This document shows, piece by piece, positions 1-9,400 of a stretch of 64,000 bases of DNA. The translations under genes were made by a program, and so were the position numbers. Within the stretch, counting starts at the first letter, position 1, and each line of letters starts with the position of its first letter. Source of the DNA: JAGNHS01 sp964609695 (GTDB taxonomy: Bacteria; Bdellovibrionota; UBA2428); NCBI GenBank assembly GCA_964609695.1, contig CAZSSP010000006.1:1-64000 (forward strand). The letters run 5' to 3'. The notes beneath the pieces were generated by a model, which saw nothing but the letters and a program-made list of their open reading frames with translations, made no database searches and was not told the origin of the DNA.

Positions 1-103
1 GGAAAATTATCACGTGAAAATATCTACTTTCAATAAACCGCACCTATACTTTTGACGTTTGTTTTTTCTTGTTTTTCCAAGTTTTTCCTTGGATAATAGC
101 TTA

Positions 104-319
104 ATGGCTAAACTTTCGACTTTATCAACAAATATAGATTCTGAATTAAAAAAAGCACTCACTGGTTTTTGTAAGCAAAGAGGACTTAAAATCCAAATGG
201 TTGTTGAAAATGCTATTCGAGAGAGGCTCGAAGATGAGATTGATTTGTCTGCATATCGCAATCGACAAAATGAAGAAGAAATTACTTTGACTAATGTGAA
301 AAAAAAACTACTTAAATGA
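104..319 (+). CDS. Antitoxin of a RelE-type toxin-antitoxin pair
   Basis: A 71-residue protein with a ribbon-helix-helix-like N-terminus (about residues 1-45: a short strand, then SELKKALTGFCKQRG and a second helix). A charged C-terminal tail of about 25 residues (DEIDLSAYRNRQNEEE) follows, as in toxin-binding antitoxin tails. The ATG at 104 (MAKLSTLS) is preferred; the open frame extends to a TTG at 59 but the extra residues look non-native. The stop overlaps the start of the RelE-like toxin by four bases (ATGA), the usual translational coupling of such pairs. From the family, the protein would bind and neutralise the toxin and repress the shared promoter. The size and coupling are seen; the DNA-binding fold is inferred. 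Confidence 0.75.
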   Translation: MAKLSTLSTNIDSELKKALTGFCKQRGLKIQMVVENAIRERLEDEIDLSAYRNRQNEEEITLTNVKKKLLK

Positions 320-588
320 AAACACCTGCCTATTTGGTAGTTGTTAAAAAAAGTGCTGTAAAAGAATTGAGGGGGCTCCCTTATAAAGTTCAGCAAAAGA
401 TAATAGAGGCCGTAAATATTTTGTCTTTAAATCCTTTTAGTGAACTTCTTCAGATTAAAAAATTAAAAGGGGCGGATTCATTATATCGTATTAGAGTTCA
501 AGACTATCGAGTTATTTATACAATAGAAAAAGAACTTGTTAAGGTAGTCATTATAAAAATTGGGCATCGTCGCGAGGTCTACGATTAG
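316..588 (+). CDS. RelE/ParE-family toxin
   Basis: A 90-residue protein with the RelE-superfamily pattern: an N-terminal strand (YLVVVKKSAVKEL), two helices (LPYKVQQKIIEAVNIL), an LKG segment, YRIRVQDYRVIYTI and the closing VVIIKIGHRREVYD. The YRIR-DYRVIY and GHRREVY blocks are the family's core and presumed active-site region. RelE proteins cleave mRNA on the ribosome, whereas ParE proteins poison gyrase; the sequence alone does not separate them well, although the C-terminal HRREVY favours RelE. It is translationally coupled to the antitoxin and convergent with rmuC, 19 bases away. A 6-bp inverted repeat lies between the two 3' ends (595-613). Confidence 0.85.
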   Translation: MKTPAYLVVVKKSAVKELRGLPYKVQQKIIEAVNILSLNPFSELLQIKKLKGADSLYRIRVQDYRVIYTIEKELVKVVIIKIGHRREVYD

Positions 589-607
589 TTGAATGTTTAA
601 CCTTAGA

Positions 608-1852
608 TTAAACGCTTTCTTCTTCCGTAATGCTTTCTTCAATTTCGAGAGCGTCGCGTTCGAGTTTCTTTTTGGTTTTTGCACCGAGTTCTCTGAGGCG
701 CTCAGTTTGTCTAATAAGATTTCCTTTGCCAGAGCGTAATTTTAAAAAGGCTTCGTCGAAATTATTTTGAACGTCGTTAATAGATTTACCGATTTTAGAA
801 AAGTCTTCAATAAAACCAACGAATTTATCGTAAAGAGAACCTGCATGTTGTGCAATTTCTAAGGCGTGACGAGTTTGTCGTTCGGTTTTCCAGAGCGAGG
901 CTACAGTTCTTAAGCAGGGCCATAAAGTTGAGGGGCCTACGATCATAATTTTTCGTTCCCAGGCACGGCTAAAACCTTCTTTGTCTTCTTGGGTATAAAG
1001 ATAAAAGGCGGCTTCAATAGGCATAAACAAAAAAACAAAATCTGGAGAATTTAATTGAGGCAGAGCTTGATAGTGTTTGTCGCTTAAGTCGCGAACATGG
1101 CTTTGTACCGAAGACAAGAAAGCTTTGAGGTGTTCGGGTTTATCTTTTTCACTAGCATTGGCAAAACGCTCAAACGAAAGAAGAGAGACCTTGCTGTCTA
1201 CGATTAAGTGTTTGTTGTCGGGTAGTTGAACAATAACATCTGGGCGAAAAACACGACCATCATCGCTTTGTAGATTCATGTCGCGGCCTTGAACAGTGAA
1301 TTCCTCTCCTTCGCGAAGCCCCGCGCTTTCTAGTATTTTTTCTAAAAGAATTTCTCCCCAGTTACCTTGCGTTTTAACGTCACCCTTTAGGGCGTTGGTC
1401 AGGTTGTTGGCCTCGACACTTATTTTTTGATTAATTTCGACAATTCTGTCGATTTCCTTTTTAAGGGCAAATCTTTCACGAGCTTCAATAGAGTAAGAGT
1501 CGACAACCTTTTTTTCAAATTCGGAAAGTTTTTCTCGCAAGGGATTTAAAATTTGGCCGAGGCTTTTTTCGTTTTTTTCTCTTAATGATTCCGAGTTTTG
1601 TAAAAGAACTTTTTGAGTGATTTGTTCGATAAAAAGACCTTGTTTGCTTTGAAGTTCAGAATAAGTTTTCTTTTCTTCTACGAGACGGGCTTCGAGCTCG
1701 GAAACGCGAGCTTGAGCTTGGGATTTTTCAATGAGTAAATTCTCATAATCGCTTTGCGAAATGCATTTAAGTCCAGAGTATTTTTTAGATGAAACAAAAT
1801 AACCAATAAAGATTGCTGAAACAAAAAGGGCCGCTCCAAGTAAAATCACCAT
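608..1852 (-). CDS. rmuC: RmuC-family DNA recombination protein
   Basis: A 414-residue protein with an N-terminal membrane anchor (about residues 2-20), a long charged coiled coil (about 40-160) and the RmuC domain (about 165-370). The domain shows GNWGEILLEKILESAGLREG, RPDVIVQLP and IVDSKVSLLSFERF, the nuclease-like core shared by the family. RmuC proteins limit inversions at short inverted repeats; the predicted enzyme is a membrane-tethered nuclease of the PD-(D/E)XK type. It is the last gene of the motA-motB-rmuC run and is separated from motB by a 98-bp palindrome. No clear Shine-Dalgarno sequence precedes the ATG. An inversion-limiting protein next to a perfect 44-bp inverted repeat is a notable juxtaposition. 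Confidence 0.92.
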   Translation of the reverse strand: MVILLGAALFVSAIFIGYFVSSKKYSGLKCISQSDYENLLIEKSQAQARVSELEARLVEEKKTYSELQSKQGLFIEQITQKVLLQNSESLREKNEKSLGQILNPLREKLSEFEKKVVDSYSIEARERFALKKEIDRIVEINQKISVEANNLTNALKGDVKTQGNWGEILLEKILESAGLREGEEFTVQGRDMNLQSDDGRVFRPDVIVQLPDNKHLIVDSKVSLLSFERFANASEKDKPEHLKAFLSSVQSHVRDLSDKHYQALPQLNSPDFVFLFMPIEAAFYLYTQEDKEGFSRAWERKIMIVGPSTLWPCLRTVASLWKTERQTRHALEIAQHAGSLYDKFVGFIEDFSKIGKSINDVQNNFDEAFLKLRSGKGNLIRQTERLRELGAKTKKKLERDALEIEESITEEESV

Positions 1853-1910
1853 ACAACAAAATTAGGATGTAGCGCATCTCTTCGTCAAGCAAATGCTATA
1901 AGGCGTCTAT

Positions 1911-2008
1911 AAGGCGTCTAGCGACTTCTACGCATCGACCCCCACCTTTTGACACATATTTTCATGTCAAAAGGTGGGGGTCGATGCGTAGAAGTCGCTA
2001 GACGCCTT
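1911..2008. repeat. 98-bp palindromic repeat, copy 1 (perfect 44-bp arms)
   Basis: Arms 1911-1954 and 1965-2008 are exact reverse complements of 44 bases with a 10-base AT-rich spacer. The arm begins AAGGCGTCTAGCGACTT and continues through a C5 tract. It ends two bases before the motB stop codon. An 11-bp unit (CTATAAGGCGT) is tandemly duplicated at 1896-1917 on the outer edge. Two diverged copies occur at 24704-24824 and 25236-25343, so this is a dispersed family. As RNA it would fold into an extremely stable hairpin that could protect or end the motB transcript. No transposase is encoded in it. Confidence 0.95.
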
Positions 2009-2806
2009 TTACTCGGAGTTGGCGCTGCGGATGCCTTTGGCTCCGTTGTCTCCGGGAATGATATAAATATCGATGCGTCGGTTTTTTTCACGGCCAGCGG
2101 GAGTTCGATTGTCACCAATGGGGCGTGTGTCGCCTGCGGCCATGGCGGAAAGTTTACTTGGATCAAAGTAATGAGCTTCAACAAAATATCTAACCACTGT
2201 AGCAGCTCTAACAGCGGATAGTTCCCAATTTGTAGGATAAGTGGGGCTGTCAACTGGGAGATCGTCGGTGTGTGCTTCGATTTGAAGAGAAGCGTTGAGC
2301 GGTTTGAGAACTTCGGCAATTCTTTTTAATAAAGGTTCTGAACTTTTTTTCAAGAGTACAGATCCAGGTGAAAAAATTGAAGTTGCAGTCACTGCAAATT
2401 GAATTCTGTCGGGATGTACTTTGAGTTCTAAAACATCACTTTCAAAAGGTTTCATCCACTTTTGAATTTCATGAGCCATTACGTGAATGTTGCTCATGCC
2501 TCCAGCCTTTTGGCTGTCGTTCACGCCACCTTTTTTCGTAGCACTAGTGATTTGTTGGCCAGATTGACCTTCGAATAATCCTGTAAAAAGTTTTTCAACA
2601 CCCATTCTGTATTTGAGAGGATCGTTGAAATATTTTTCAATACGTTGCTTATCGGAGTCGCTCATTCCGATAATCCACATTACAAGAAAAAAGGCCATCA
2701 TCGCGGTTACGAAATCGGCGTAAGCAACTTTCCAAGCACCACCATGGTGCCCGTGCCCACCTTTTTTAATCCGCTTGATGATGATCGTTTGGCCTTCGTT
2801 CTCCAT
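2009..2806 (-). CDS. motB: Flagellar motor stator protein MotB
   Basis: A 265-residue protein with a glycine/histidine-rich N-terminal tail, then one membrane helix carrying the stator signature AYADFVTAMMAFFLVMWI. Asp31 is the proton-binding residue of the family. A plug/linker region follows, then an OmpA-like peptidoglycan-binding domain (about residues 150-255; IEAHTDD, NWELSAVRA, NRRIDIYI). With MotA it forms the proton-driven stator anchored to the cell wall. It begins 5 bases after motA ends, and its stop codon is two bases from the palindromic repeat. The Asp points to proton rather than sodium coupling only weakly, because both ion types use it. Confidence 0.96.
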   Translation of the reverse strand: MENEGQTIIIKRIKKGGHGHHGGAWKVAYADFVTAMMAFFLVMWIIGMSDSDKQRIEKYFNDPLKYRMGVEKLFTGLFEGQSGQQITSATKKGGVNDSQKAGGMSNIHVMAHEIQKWMKPFESDVLELKVHPDRIQFAVTATSIFSPGSVLLKKSSEPLLKRIAEVLKPLNASLQIEAHTDDLPVDSPTYPTNWELSAVRAATVVRYFVEAHYFDPSKLSAMAAGDTRPIGDNRTPAGREKNRRIDIYIIPGDNGAKGIRSANSE

Positions 2807-2811
2807 TCAAG

Positions 2812-3690
2812 TTATGCCGCCTTTTTCGCGTTTGCTTGAGCGTTCTTTAAATCTTCTTCTAATTCTTTGAATGTAGGGCGCTCTCCTGGCGGAACAGCTC
2901 TACGCGCAAATTCAACTGAAACTTGTGGAGGAAGTCCGCGACAATTCGCAAGAATTCCAGCTTTAAACATATTAAAGAATGATCCTTCGGATTCGAAATA
3001 ATGATTGAGGCGAGTTGCGATTGGGCCCACGATTCCGTAACCCACGAAAATCCCCAAGAAGGTACCCACTAGAGCGGCGGCAACTTTTTCACCCACCACT
3101 TCCGGACCCGCAGAAATACTCATCATCGTGATAATAACCCCGAGTACCGCGGCCACGATTCCGATGGCAGGAAAAGCGTCGGCAGTGTTTTGAATGGCTG
3201 CTGGAATTTTGTGTTCATCGGCATGCATAATTTCAAGGTCGGCGATTAATAAGTCGTCCATATCATAGGGCGATGGACCACCTGAAATAAAAGTTCTCAT
3301 AGAGTCGCATATAAAATCAACAACGTGATGATTGTGCATAACTCCAGGATAATTAGAAAATATTTTTGAGTTAGCAGGATCTTCAATGTGTGTTTCGATT
3401 GCTTGCACACCTTCTTTTTTTTGTGCGCTAAAGAGTTCGAACATCAATTTTAGACCTTCGAGGTATTGTGCTTTGCTCACGTCTTTAATGGTGATGGTTT
3501 TTAAACCGTATTTAAAAATTGCAGATATTTTTGATGGAGGATTTGAAGTGATGAGTGCAGCGATGGCGGCCCCGATAATAACTACGTATTCTCCTGGGTG
3601 AGCGAATACGCCAAAGGCGTTTCCTCCACCGGAAAGAATGAAACCCCCAAAGACGCAAACAAACAAAAGTGGTAATCCGACTATTCCCAT
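2812..3690 (-). CDS. motA: Flagellar motor stator protein MotA
   Basis: About 292 residues with four predicted membrane segments. The region ADAFPAIGIVAAVLGV contains the conserved Pro of the third helix, and a large cytoplasmic loop with charged residues (about 60-160) contacts FliG in the family. MotA and MotB form the ion-conducting stator. The open frame extends to a TTG at 3696, but the ATG at 3690 (MGIVGLPL) is preferred. A near-consensus sigma-28 promoter ends only nine bases upstream, so the mRNA leader would be about three bases, and no Shine-Dalgarno sequence is present. Confidence 0.95.
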   Translation of the reverse strand: MGIVGLPLLFVCVFGGFILSGGGNAFGVFAHPGEYVVIIGAAIAALITSNPPSKISAIFKYGLKTITIKDVSKAQYLEGLKLMFELFSAQKKEGVQAIETHIEDPANSKIFSNYPGVMHNHHVVDFICDSMRTFISGGPSPYDMDDLLIADLEIMHADEHKIPAAIQNTADAFPAIGIVAAVLGVIITMMSISAGPEVVGEKVAAALVGTFLGIFVGYGIVGPIATRLNHYFESEGSFFNMFKAGILANCRGLPPQVSVEFARRAVPPGERPTFKELEEDLKNAQANAKKAA

Positions 3691-3699
3691 ACGCAATAC

Positions 3700-3726
3700 T
3701 TATCGGCAGTCTCTATGGGAACTTGA
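3700..3726 (-). promoter_or_regulatory. Sigma-28 (FliA) promoter of motA
   Basis: On the minus strand, TCAAGTTC (3719-3726), an exact 11-base spacer and GCCGATAA (3700-3707) match the FliA consensus TAAAGTTT-N11-GCCGATAA, with a perfect -10 element. The expected transcription start is near 3693, about 3 bases before the ATG at 3690. Confidence 0.85.
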
Positions 3727-3776
3727 AGTAGCAAAGTTCAGAGTCAAAAAATATACATTGTTAAGATTCTGTTAAT

Positions 3777-6470
3777 TTATTTCGCTCCAAATATTGAAAG
3801 TATCGCTTTAAATATTGAAGAGAAGAAATTCCCAATCGCGCTAAAAAATTTACTAACAGCAGATTCCTTCTTGGCGGGCGGTCCTGAATAATTTGATGGT
3901 GCCGAGCTGGGCGGAGAATATGGAGGTGGAGGAAGATAAGTTCCATCGTTTCCATGTGGTGCGCTGCTTGGTGCGCCGGAAGGTGAAGGACTTGGTGAAG
4001 GCTGTCCGCCAGGTGCTGGAGTAGGAGCGGGTGTATCGGTCGGAGACGGTGGCGTGGGGGCAGCGGGTTCTTCGGGAACTACGGCGGGTGCTTCGGGATG
4101 TGGTGTGCCGCTTGGTTGGTCGGGCTGAGGTGCTCCTGGGGCCTGCGGAAGTCCTCCTTCAGTATTTGCTGGTGCGGGCACGTTTATAACAGTTGGAGTT
4201 GGATTCGGAGAGTCTGGGCTTGAGGTGGTAGATGCAGGTGATGTTCCCGCTAAATTCGTAGTTAAAGGTACATCTCCAATAACATCTGTAATTGGAATTG
4301 ATCCTTCTTGGTGTCTTTTGGCGGCATCATCATCAGATTCTGGAGTGGGTGCTGGAGAATTTTCTGAGCCAGAAGGTGCCATAAGTTGTAGGGCTACACC
4401 TGTACCCACTGTCGCTATAGCAAGTTTTTTTGCGGCTTCTTTTACTTTACTTTTAGGTGCGGGGGTCGCAGCGGGAGGGGTTTGTTGAGCTCCTCTCGCT
4501 CTTAGTGCTTCTACTGCACTTTGTGCCGCAGCACGTGTTAATGGATCATTTGGGCCTCCGTTGGCCATTCTTTGAAATTCTTCGGACGTAATGGGTCGAC
4601 TAGATGGTTTTTCTGTTTTTCCTGTATTGGCTACTGCAGTAGGAGCTTTATGCGCTTCAATTGAAGGACCTACTACGCTGGAAGCCGGGACCAGGGAGCC
4701 GCTTGTAGATGAGGCTAAGTGTGCTGGAGCGTTTGTTGCAGGGGTATTTGTTGGACCTAAAGATTTTTGAACAACAGAGAATGCAGTGGAGCTTGCGGGG
4801 ACTTCTGTCTGAGCTTCGGGTGCGGCGGGTTTTTTGGGAGGTGGAAATGGATCTAAACTTGCAACTTCTTCGTTTCCTTTCGCGCCACCTTCCATCGCAG
4901 CCTTATTGTTACCTTTAGACGCAGCTTCAAAAATATATTTTCGTCTTTCTTCTAAAAGAGCTAGTTGTTTTTGGGATAGAGAATTTTTATTGTCTGATTT
5001 AAATTTCCTAAGAGCCTGTAAGGAGTCATTGGCCTCATTGAGTGAACTAAATTTAATTGGAGTATTTTCTAACAAACTATCTATATGGGCATCTAGTCTA
5101 GCAATGTCTTTGTTAGAGATGTCGTTTGAGTTTTTATGTTTAAAAATAGAATTTAAGTGCTCATAAAGAGTAGTGCCATCATATTTATCGTCAGCAATTT
5201 CATTGCTAAATTTTCTAATTAAAAAGGAGTCAGTTTTGGCAGCAGAGGCTGCGTTTCTTTTTTCAATAGAGCTTTTTAATTTCTTGTAATAAGGATCTAG
5301 TTGGCTCATTTCATCGGGACTTAATTTCTTTGATGCATAAAGGTCTTCAATTGTTTTTAGAAGTTCCTCATGCTCTTTAAAAGATGTTGGTATTTTTTCA
5401 CCTGAGTCTATTTGACTAAAAATTTTGCTAATGTTTTTTTGCTGATTAGGAAATTTGTCGGATATTGATTTTCTGTGTTGAGGAGCTTTTAAAAGAGAAT
5501 CTAAGCTTGTACCTTGCGCTTGAGCAAGGGATTCAAGGTTGGCTAACATTTGGTTTAGGTGTTTAGGGTTTACTCCAGCAGTCGGATTTTTTCTTTGAGC
5601 TTCAATTAGTTTGTTAACATAAGTTGCAGCAGCAGTTAAATCTTCTTTAGAGTCTAAGGGTATTTTAGTTGTTTGATCAAAACCTTCGCCCATTCTGCTC
5701 ATAATTGCATTGACTATGCTTTTACCTCTGCCGTCTTCTCCTAATCCGTTGGGGAAAGCAGTCTTTTCAGCTAATTCAAAACTATGTCTTTCCATATTAT
5801 CAGCATGGGTAGTTTTTCTGTTCAGTGCTTTTCCAAGCTCAGCAGGTTCAAGATTGCTTTTTTGTTTGCTTAAGAACTCATCAAAGTAATAATTGTTTTC
5901 AGCCGCTAATTTTGGGTTGTCTTCGTGGGGGGAATCTAAAAGTTTTTGTATACGAGAGCTAATTTTTTCTTTATCTTGTTTTGTGAGCAAAGGATTTTTT
6001 CGGGCCTCAATAAGAGTATTTAAATCCTCGATCATTGCGTTTTTACCGTTTGCTGTGCGGTCAATGCTTAGCGGCCTATCAAGGTTAAGTTTATTAATAG
6101 TTTCAGATGAAAGTTTTGTTCTAGCGGCGGATTCAATTTCCATTTTTGAAATTAATCCCCCAAACACTGCTTTTTCAGAAGCACTTAGGTTGTTTTCGTT
6201 CTTAAGTTTTTTTAATCGAGCAAGATTCTCTTGTAACTGTTGAGTGGGTAAGTCTTTTGGGTCGCTATTTAATGTTTTAATGAACTCCGAATTGTTTGGC
6301 TTTTGTTTGTCTGGGATAAGTCTTGAGACTGCTTGGCTTAATATTTTTTTATTGTTTAATATTCCAACCTTTGAAACCAGAGCCACACAAAAATCCCAAG
6401 GATTTGCAGCTAATGACGAGGGTGAGTTTATGGTTAATATTAGCGTTAAGAGGAGTATATAAATTCTCAT
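3777..6470 (-). CDS. Large secreted helical-repeat protein with Pro-rich region and amphipathic C-terminus
   Basis: An 897-residue protein of no family I recognise. A signal peptide covers about residues 1-21 (cleavage after SLA). Residues about 60-530 hold at least six degenerate helix-turn-helix units built as L..I..L...NxLS..E...L...I..L, for example KNENNLSASEKAVFGGLI and YASKKLSPDEMSQLDPYY. Residues about 540-860 are low in complexity and rich in Pro, Ala, Ser and Thr. The chain ends in a 25-residue aromatic, Lys-containing amphipathic helix (SKFFSAIGNFFSSIFKAILS). It overlaps the preceding giant gene by four bases (ATGA), so it is translationally coupled to it and presumably works with it. 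The exported location is supported; the function is unknown. Confidence 0.8.
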   Translation of the reverse strand: MRIYILLLTLILTINSPSSLAANPWDFCVALVSKVGILNNKKILSQAVSRLIPDKQKPNNSEFIKTLNSDPKDLPTQQLQENLARLKKLKNENNLSASEKAVFGGLISKMEIESAARTKLSSETINKLNLDRPLSIDRTANGKNAMIEDLNTLIEARKNPLLTKQDKEKISSRIQKLLDSPHEDNPKLAAENNYYFDEFLSKQKSNLEPAELGKALNRKTTHADNMERHSFELAEKTAFPNGLGEDGRGKSIVNAIMSRMGEGFDQTTKIPLDSKEDLTAAATYVNKLIEAQRKNPTAGVNPKHLNQMLANLESLAQAQGTSLDSLLKAPQHRKSISDKFPNQQKNISKIFSQIDSGEKIPTSFKEHEELLKTIEDLYASKKLSPDEMSQLDPYYKKLKSSIEKRNAASAAKTDSFLIRKFSNEIADDKYDGTTLYEHLNSIFKHKNSNDISNKDIARLDAHIDSLLENTPIKFSSLNEANDSLQALRKFKSDNKNSLSQKQLALLEERRKYIFEAASKGNNKAAMEGGAKGNEEVASLDPFPPPKKPAAPEAQTEVPASSTAFSVVQKSLGPTNTPATNAPAHLASSTSGSLVPASSVVGPSIEAHKAPTAVANTGKTEKPSSRPITSEEFQRMANGGPNDPLTRAAAQSAVEALRARGAQQTPPAATPAPKSKVKEAAKKLAIATVGTGVALQLMAPSGSENSPAPTPESDDDAAKRHQEGSIPITDVIGDVPLTTNLAGTSPASTTSSPDSPNPTPTVINVPAPANTEGGLPQAPGAPQPDQPSGTPHPEAPAVVPEEPAAPTPPSPTDTPAPTPAPGGQPSPSPSPSGAPSSAPHGNDGTYLPPPPYSPPSSAPSNYSGPPAKKESAVSKFFSAIGNFFSSIFKAILSIFGAK

Positions 6471-9400
6471 ATACCAGTTCTCCCTTTAGGTGCGAGGTAA
6501 GCCCCCGATGAGGGGAAAAAGAATTGTCTAGAGGTTTTGCTCATGTCAGCTTTTAATCTTAGGGCCCACTTTGTGATCATATCTTGAGTGAACTCAGCTT
6601 CATTTGTGATTTCAAAAATTCGGTTTCCGTTTGCAGAACGCCCAACCTCTTTAAGCGGTGGGGTGTACGTGTATGAATTTAATTGTCGGTTTACGGCGCC
6701 TGCAGTGCTTCCAAACCTTTGTAGTTGAGCTTCTGGGACGCTAAAGAGAATTTCGCCATTTGCGTTTTGAAATGTTTGTACACTGTTACCAAATCTTTTT
6801 TGAAGTTTAGCAATGACTTCGACTTTTTTGGCCTCGTCTTTTAATTTTAAAGTTACAGTTCCTGGAGTTCTAATTTTGTTTGGGTTTTTACGAAGACCAA
6901 ACAAACTGTCATCAACAACTTCAAGAGGTGTTTCTAATAAGCCTTCACACTTGTGTTTCCAGAATAGGTGTCGCTGCTCAACTTCCATTCTTCTATAGTC
7001 AAGATCTGAAAACTCCACATGAATTTTTCCATTAGCCTTTTTAACCGCAGTGGCATTACCAAATACAGAATTTCGAACGCCTGATTCATAACTTTTCTTC
7101 GAAAACTTAGTCATATCCTGTAAAAACTCAGTCGGCATTGGAGCAAAAGCTAAATCAAAACCAAGTTCAGTAGTCCAAAAACCCAAGCTGCTTGGGCCTC
7201 CAGCAACAGCGTCTTTACGTGATTGTTGTGCTTGAGTGAGCTCAGTTCTTTTTTTCGATAACTCTAATTGAGCAAGGGGATTTATTCCTTGTTTTAAAAC
7301 TTCTTCATATTCTTTGATTTGATCGTTAAGTGCCGCAATGTAATCATCTTTAACTTTTAATGAATCATCAAAATTCATTACGCGTTCAATAAGTCCTCTT
7401 CGTTCTTCGTTAATTTCATCTAATTGCATTTTGTAAGAAGCTAATGTTGCCTTGTCTTGCGGGGAATTGGTGGCTTTAACTTTTACTTCGAGCTCTGCGA
7501 TAGCCTTTATTAATTCTTCAGAATCATCTTTTTTTCCAAGGGCTTTTTTGAGGTAGAATAAAGCCTTTTTATCTAAACCGGCACCTGAGGTAATTCCAGA
7601 AACGGTTAAGTTTGCAGCTAAATCACCATATTGAATATGGCGACGTACTAAACCTGTTACTTCATCAACATTCATAGCCCCTTTTAAAAGTTTATTGTAA
7701 ACAGGAGTTTTTAAAAGAGCGTTTTCTACACTTGTCGGGATATTGCTGTTTAGTAGAAGGCCTGCTCGAGTTCCTCTTAATCCATTAAGATACATAGATT
7801 TTATAACTTGTGAACCAGCACCGAACGCGAGGCCCGTGACGCCAGTTTCTATAGCCTTTTCAGTGGTGTTCATATTTATAAAAGTATAAAGTTTGGAGTC
7901 CATATCTGTGAGACCCTTGAACGATTCTTCGAGTTCTTTTTTATCTTTTTCATCTCCCCAAATGGAATATTCTGCTTTATTTTTAACCCAAGCAGCACCT
8001 TGGCCTACAGCAGGAAGTCCTAAGACCATTCCATTTTGAAGTCCCCAAATCATTTTACCCATTTGTCCACCAGCGTCCCAGCCGTATTTCATTTCGCCAA
8101 GGATTGTTCTTATTCTGTTTCCTTGTTGAGCTTGTTTTGCGAAATTAGCTCCATAACCTAAATATCTCATCGCTTGAGCGCCACGAGCTGTGGTCATTAG
8201 TGCCGAACCTCCGAGTCTAAAGGCTGCACTACCAGCACCTACAACTCCTGATGTAACTGTAGGAGAGGCTACCACCTGATAAGCAATTCCTTCATTTAAA
8301 TTGAATTCCCATTCACCCTTTTCCCATTCATAAAATGGATTTCCAAAGAATCTCGACATTTGATCGACTTCGCCTTGGCTTGCGCTAGTGTCGATATCAC
8401 CAACATATTTTTTAATTTTTGAGAGCATTCCTTCTTGGTAATGACCTTCGGAATCGCGATAACCTCTCATTGGATTCATGATTTGTGCAGAGGCTTCGTG
8501 AAACTGTGCGAGAGCACTATTCTTATATCCAGGCGTGTTTTTTCCATAAAGTTCTTCGTGGTGGGCTATGAAGGGTTTAATTACCGCAGCTTTAGTAACA
8601 GCATTGGTTTTGGGGTCAATAACCGCTGGCTTGCCTGTATCGATCATGTAATGGCGATCAAAGCCGAATTCCATTTTTAAATCATTTTCAAAACTACGCA
8701 TTAAATTTTCAATTTCTGTCATTTTGTTTTTAAAGGCGGCAGTTTCAGGAATTTCATCCATGGTTTTTCTAACTGAAGCATCGGCTTTATCCGTGTATCC
8801 GAGAGCGATTATTGGTAATGTCATAAATGGAGCTAAAAGAGTAGGAATCCCGTAGGCCTTTCTAGTGCCTTCCCATTGAGCTCCTAATTTTTTAAAGGCT
8901 CCTGTCCAGTGTTGTTTGTCGCCAGCTAATTTTTGAAGCTCAGCCAGAAGACCACCATCACCATTTTTTCCGGAAAGTTTTTCACTCAATTCTCTAGCGG
9001 CGTTTTCTAATTTGGAATTGAATTTAGACTGAGACATGGCAGAGTAAGACATTTCTGTTTTTTTTGTGTCAGGATTTAGTTTCATGTGGGTGATGTTAAA
9101 AACAGTGTCCCCAACAAGCAATGGAGGAGGCATCCACGTGTTGCCAGCCTTAAACATTTTTAACAATTCGGCGTTTTCTGGTTTATATATATCATTTTGA
9201 AAAAAATTTATGTCTTTAATAAAACGTCGCATGTCTTTTATGTATAAATTTTCATTTTTAGGGTCATAGTTCATATCACCCAGTAACGCAGAAAGGGCAA
9301 TTCTTCCTTGAAGAGCTTCGTCTGGATTTTTTAGATCAGCTCCTCCCGGAGGGTCCTTTAATAGACGTTCAATTTCTTTAAGTTTCATGTGGGAAAAATC

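Noticed and set aside
50..57. TTTTGACG near the window start resembling the half-site seen before fliL
   Set aside because: A single half-site in front of a toxin-antitoxin pair is expected by chance in AT-rich sequence.
10..396. 128-residue minus-strand open frame over the toxin-antitoxin genes
   Set aside because: It lies antisense to two well-supported overlapping genes, and its composition (runs of Ser, Phe and Leu) is typical of a shadow frame.
1918..2319. Open frames on both strands reading through the palindrome into motB
   Set aside because: They exist only because the palindrome is free of stops; no family similarity, and motB covers the rest.
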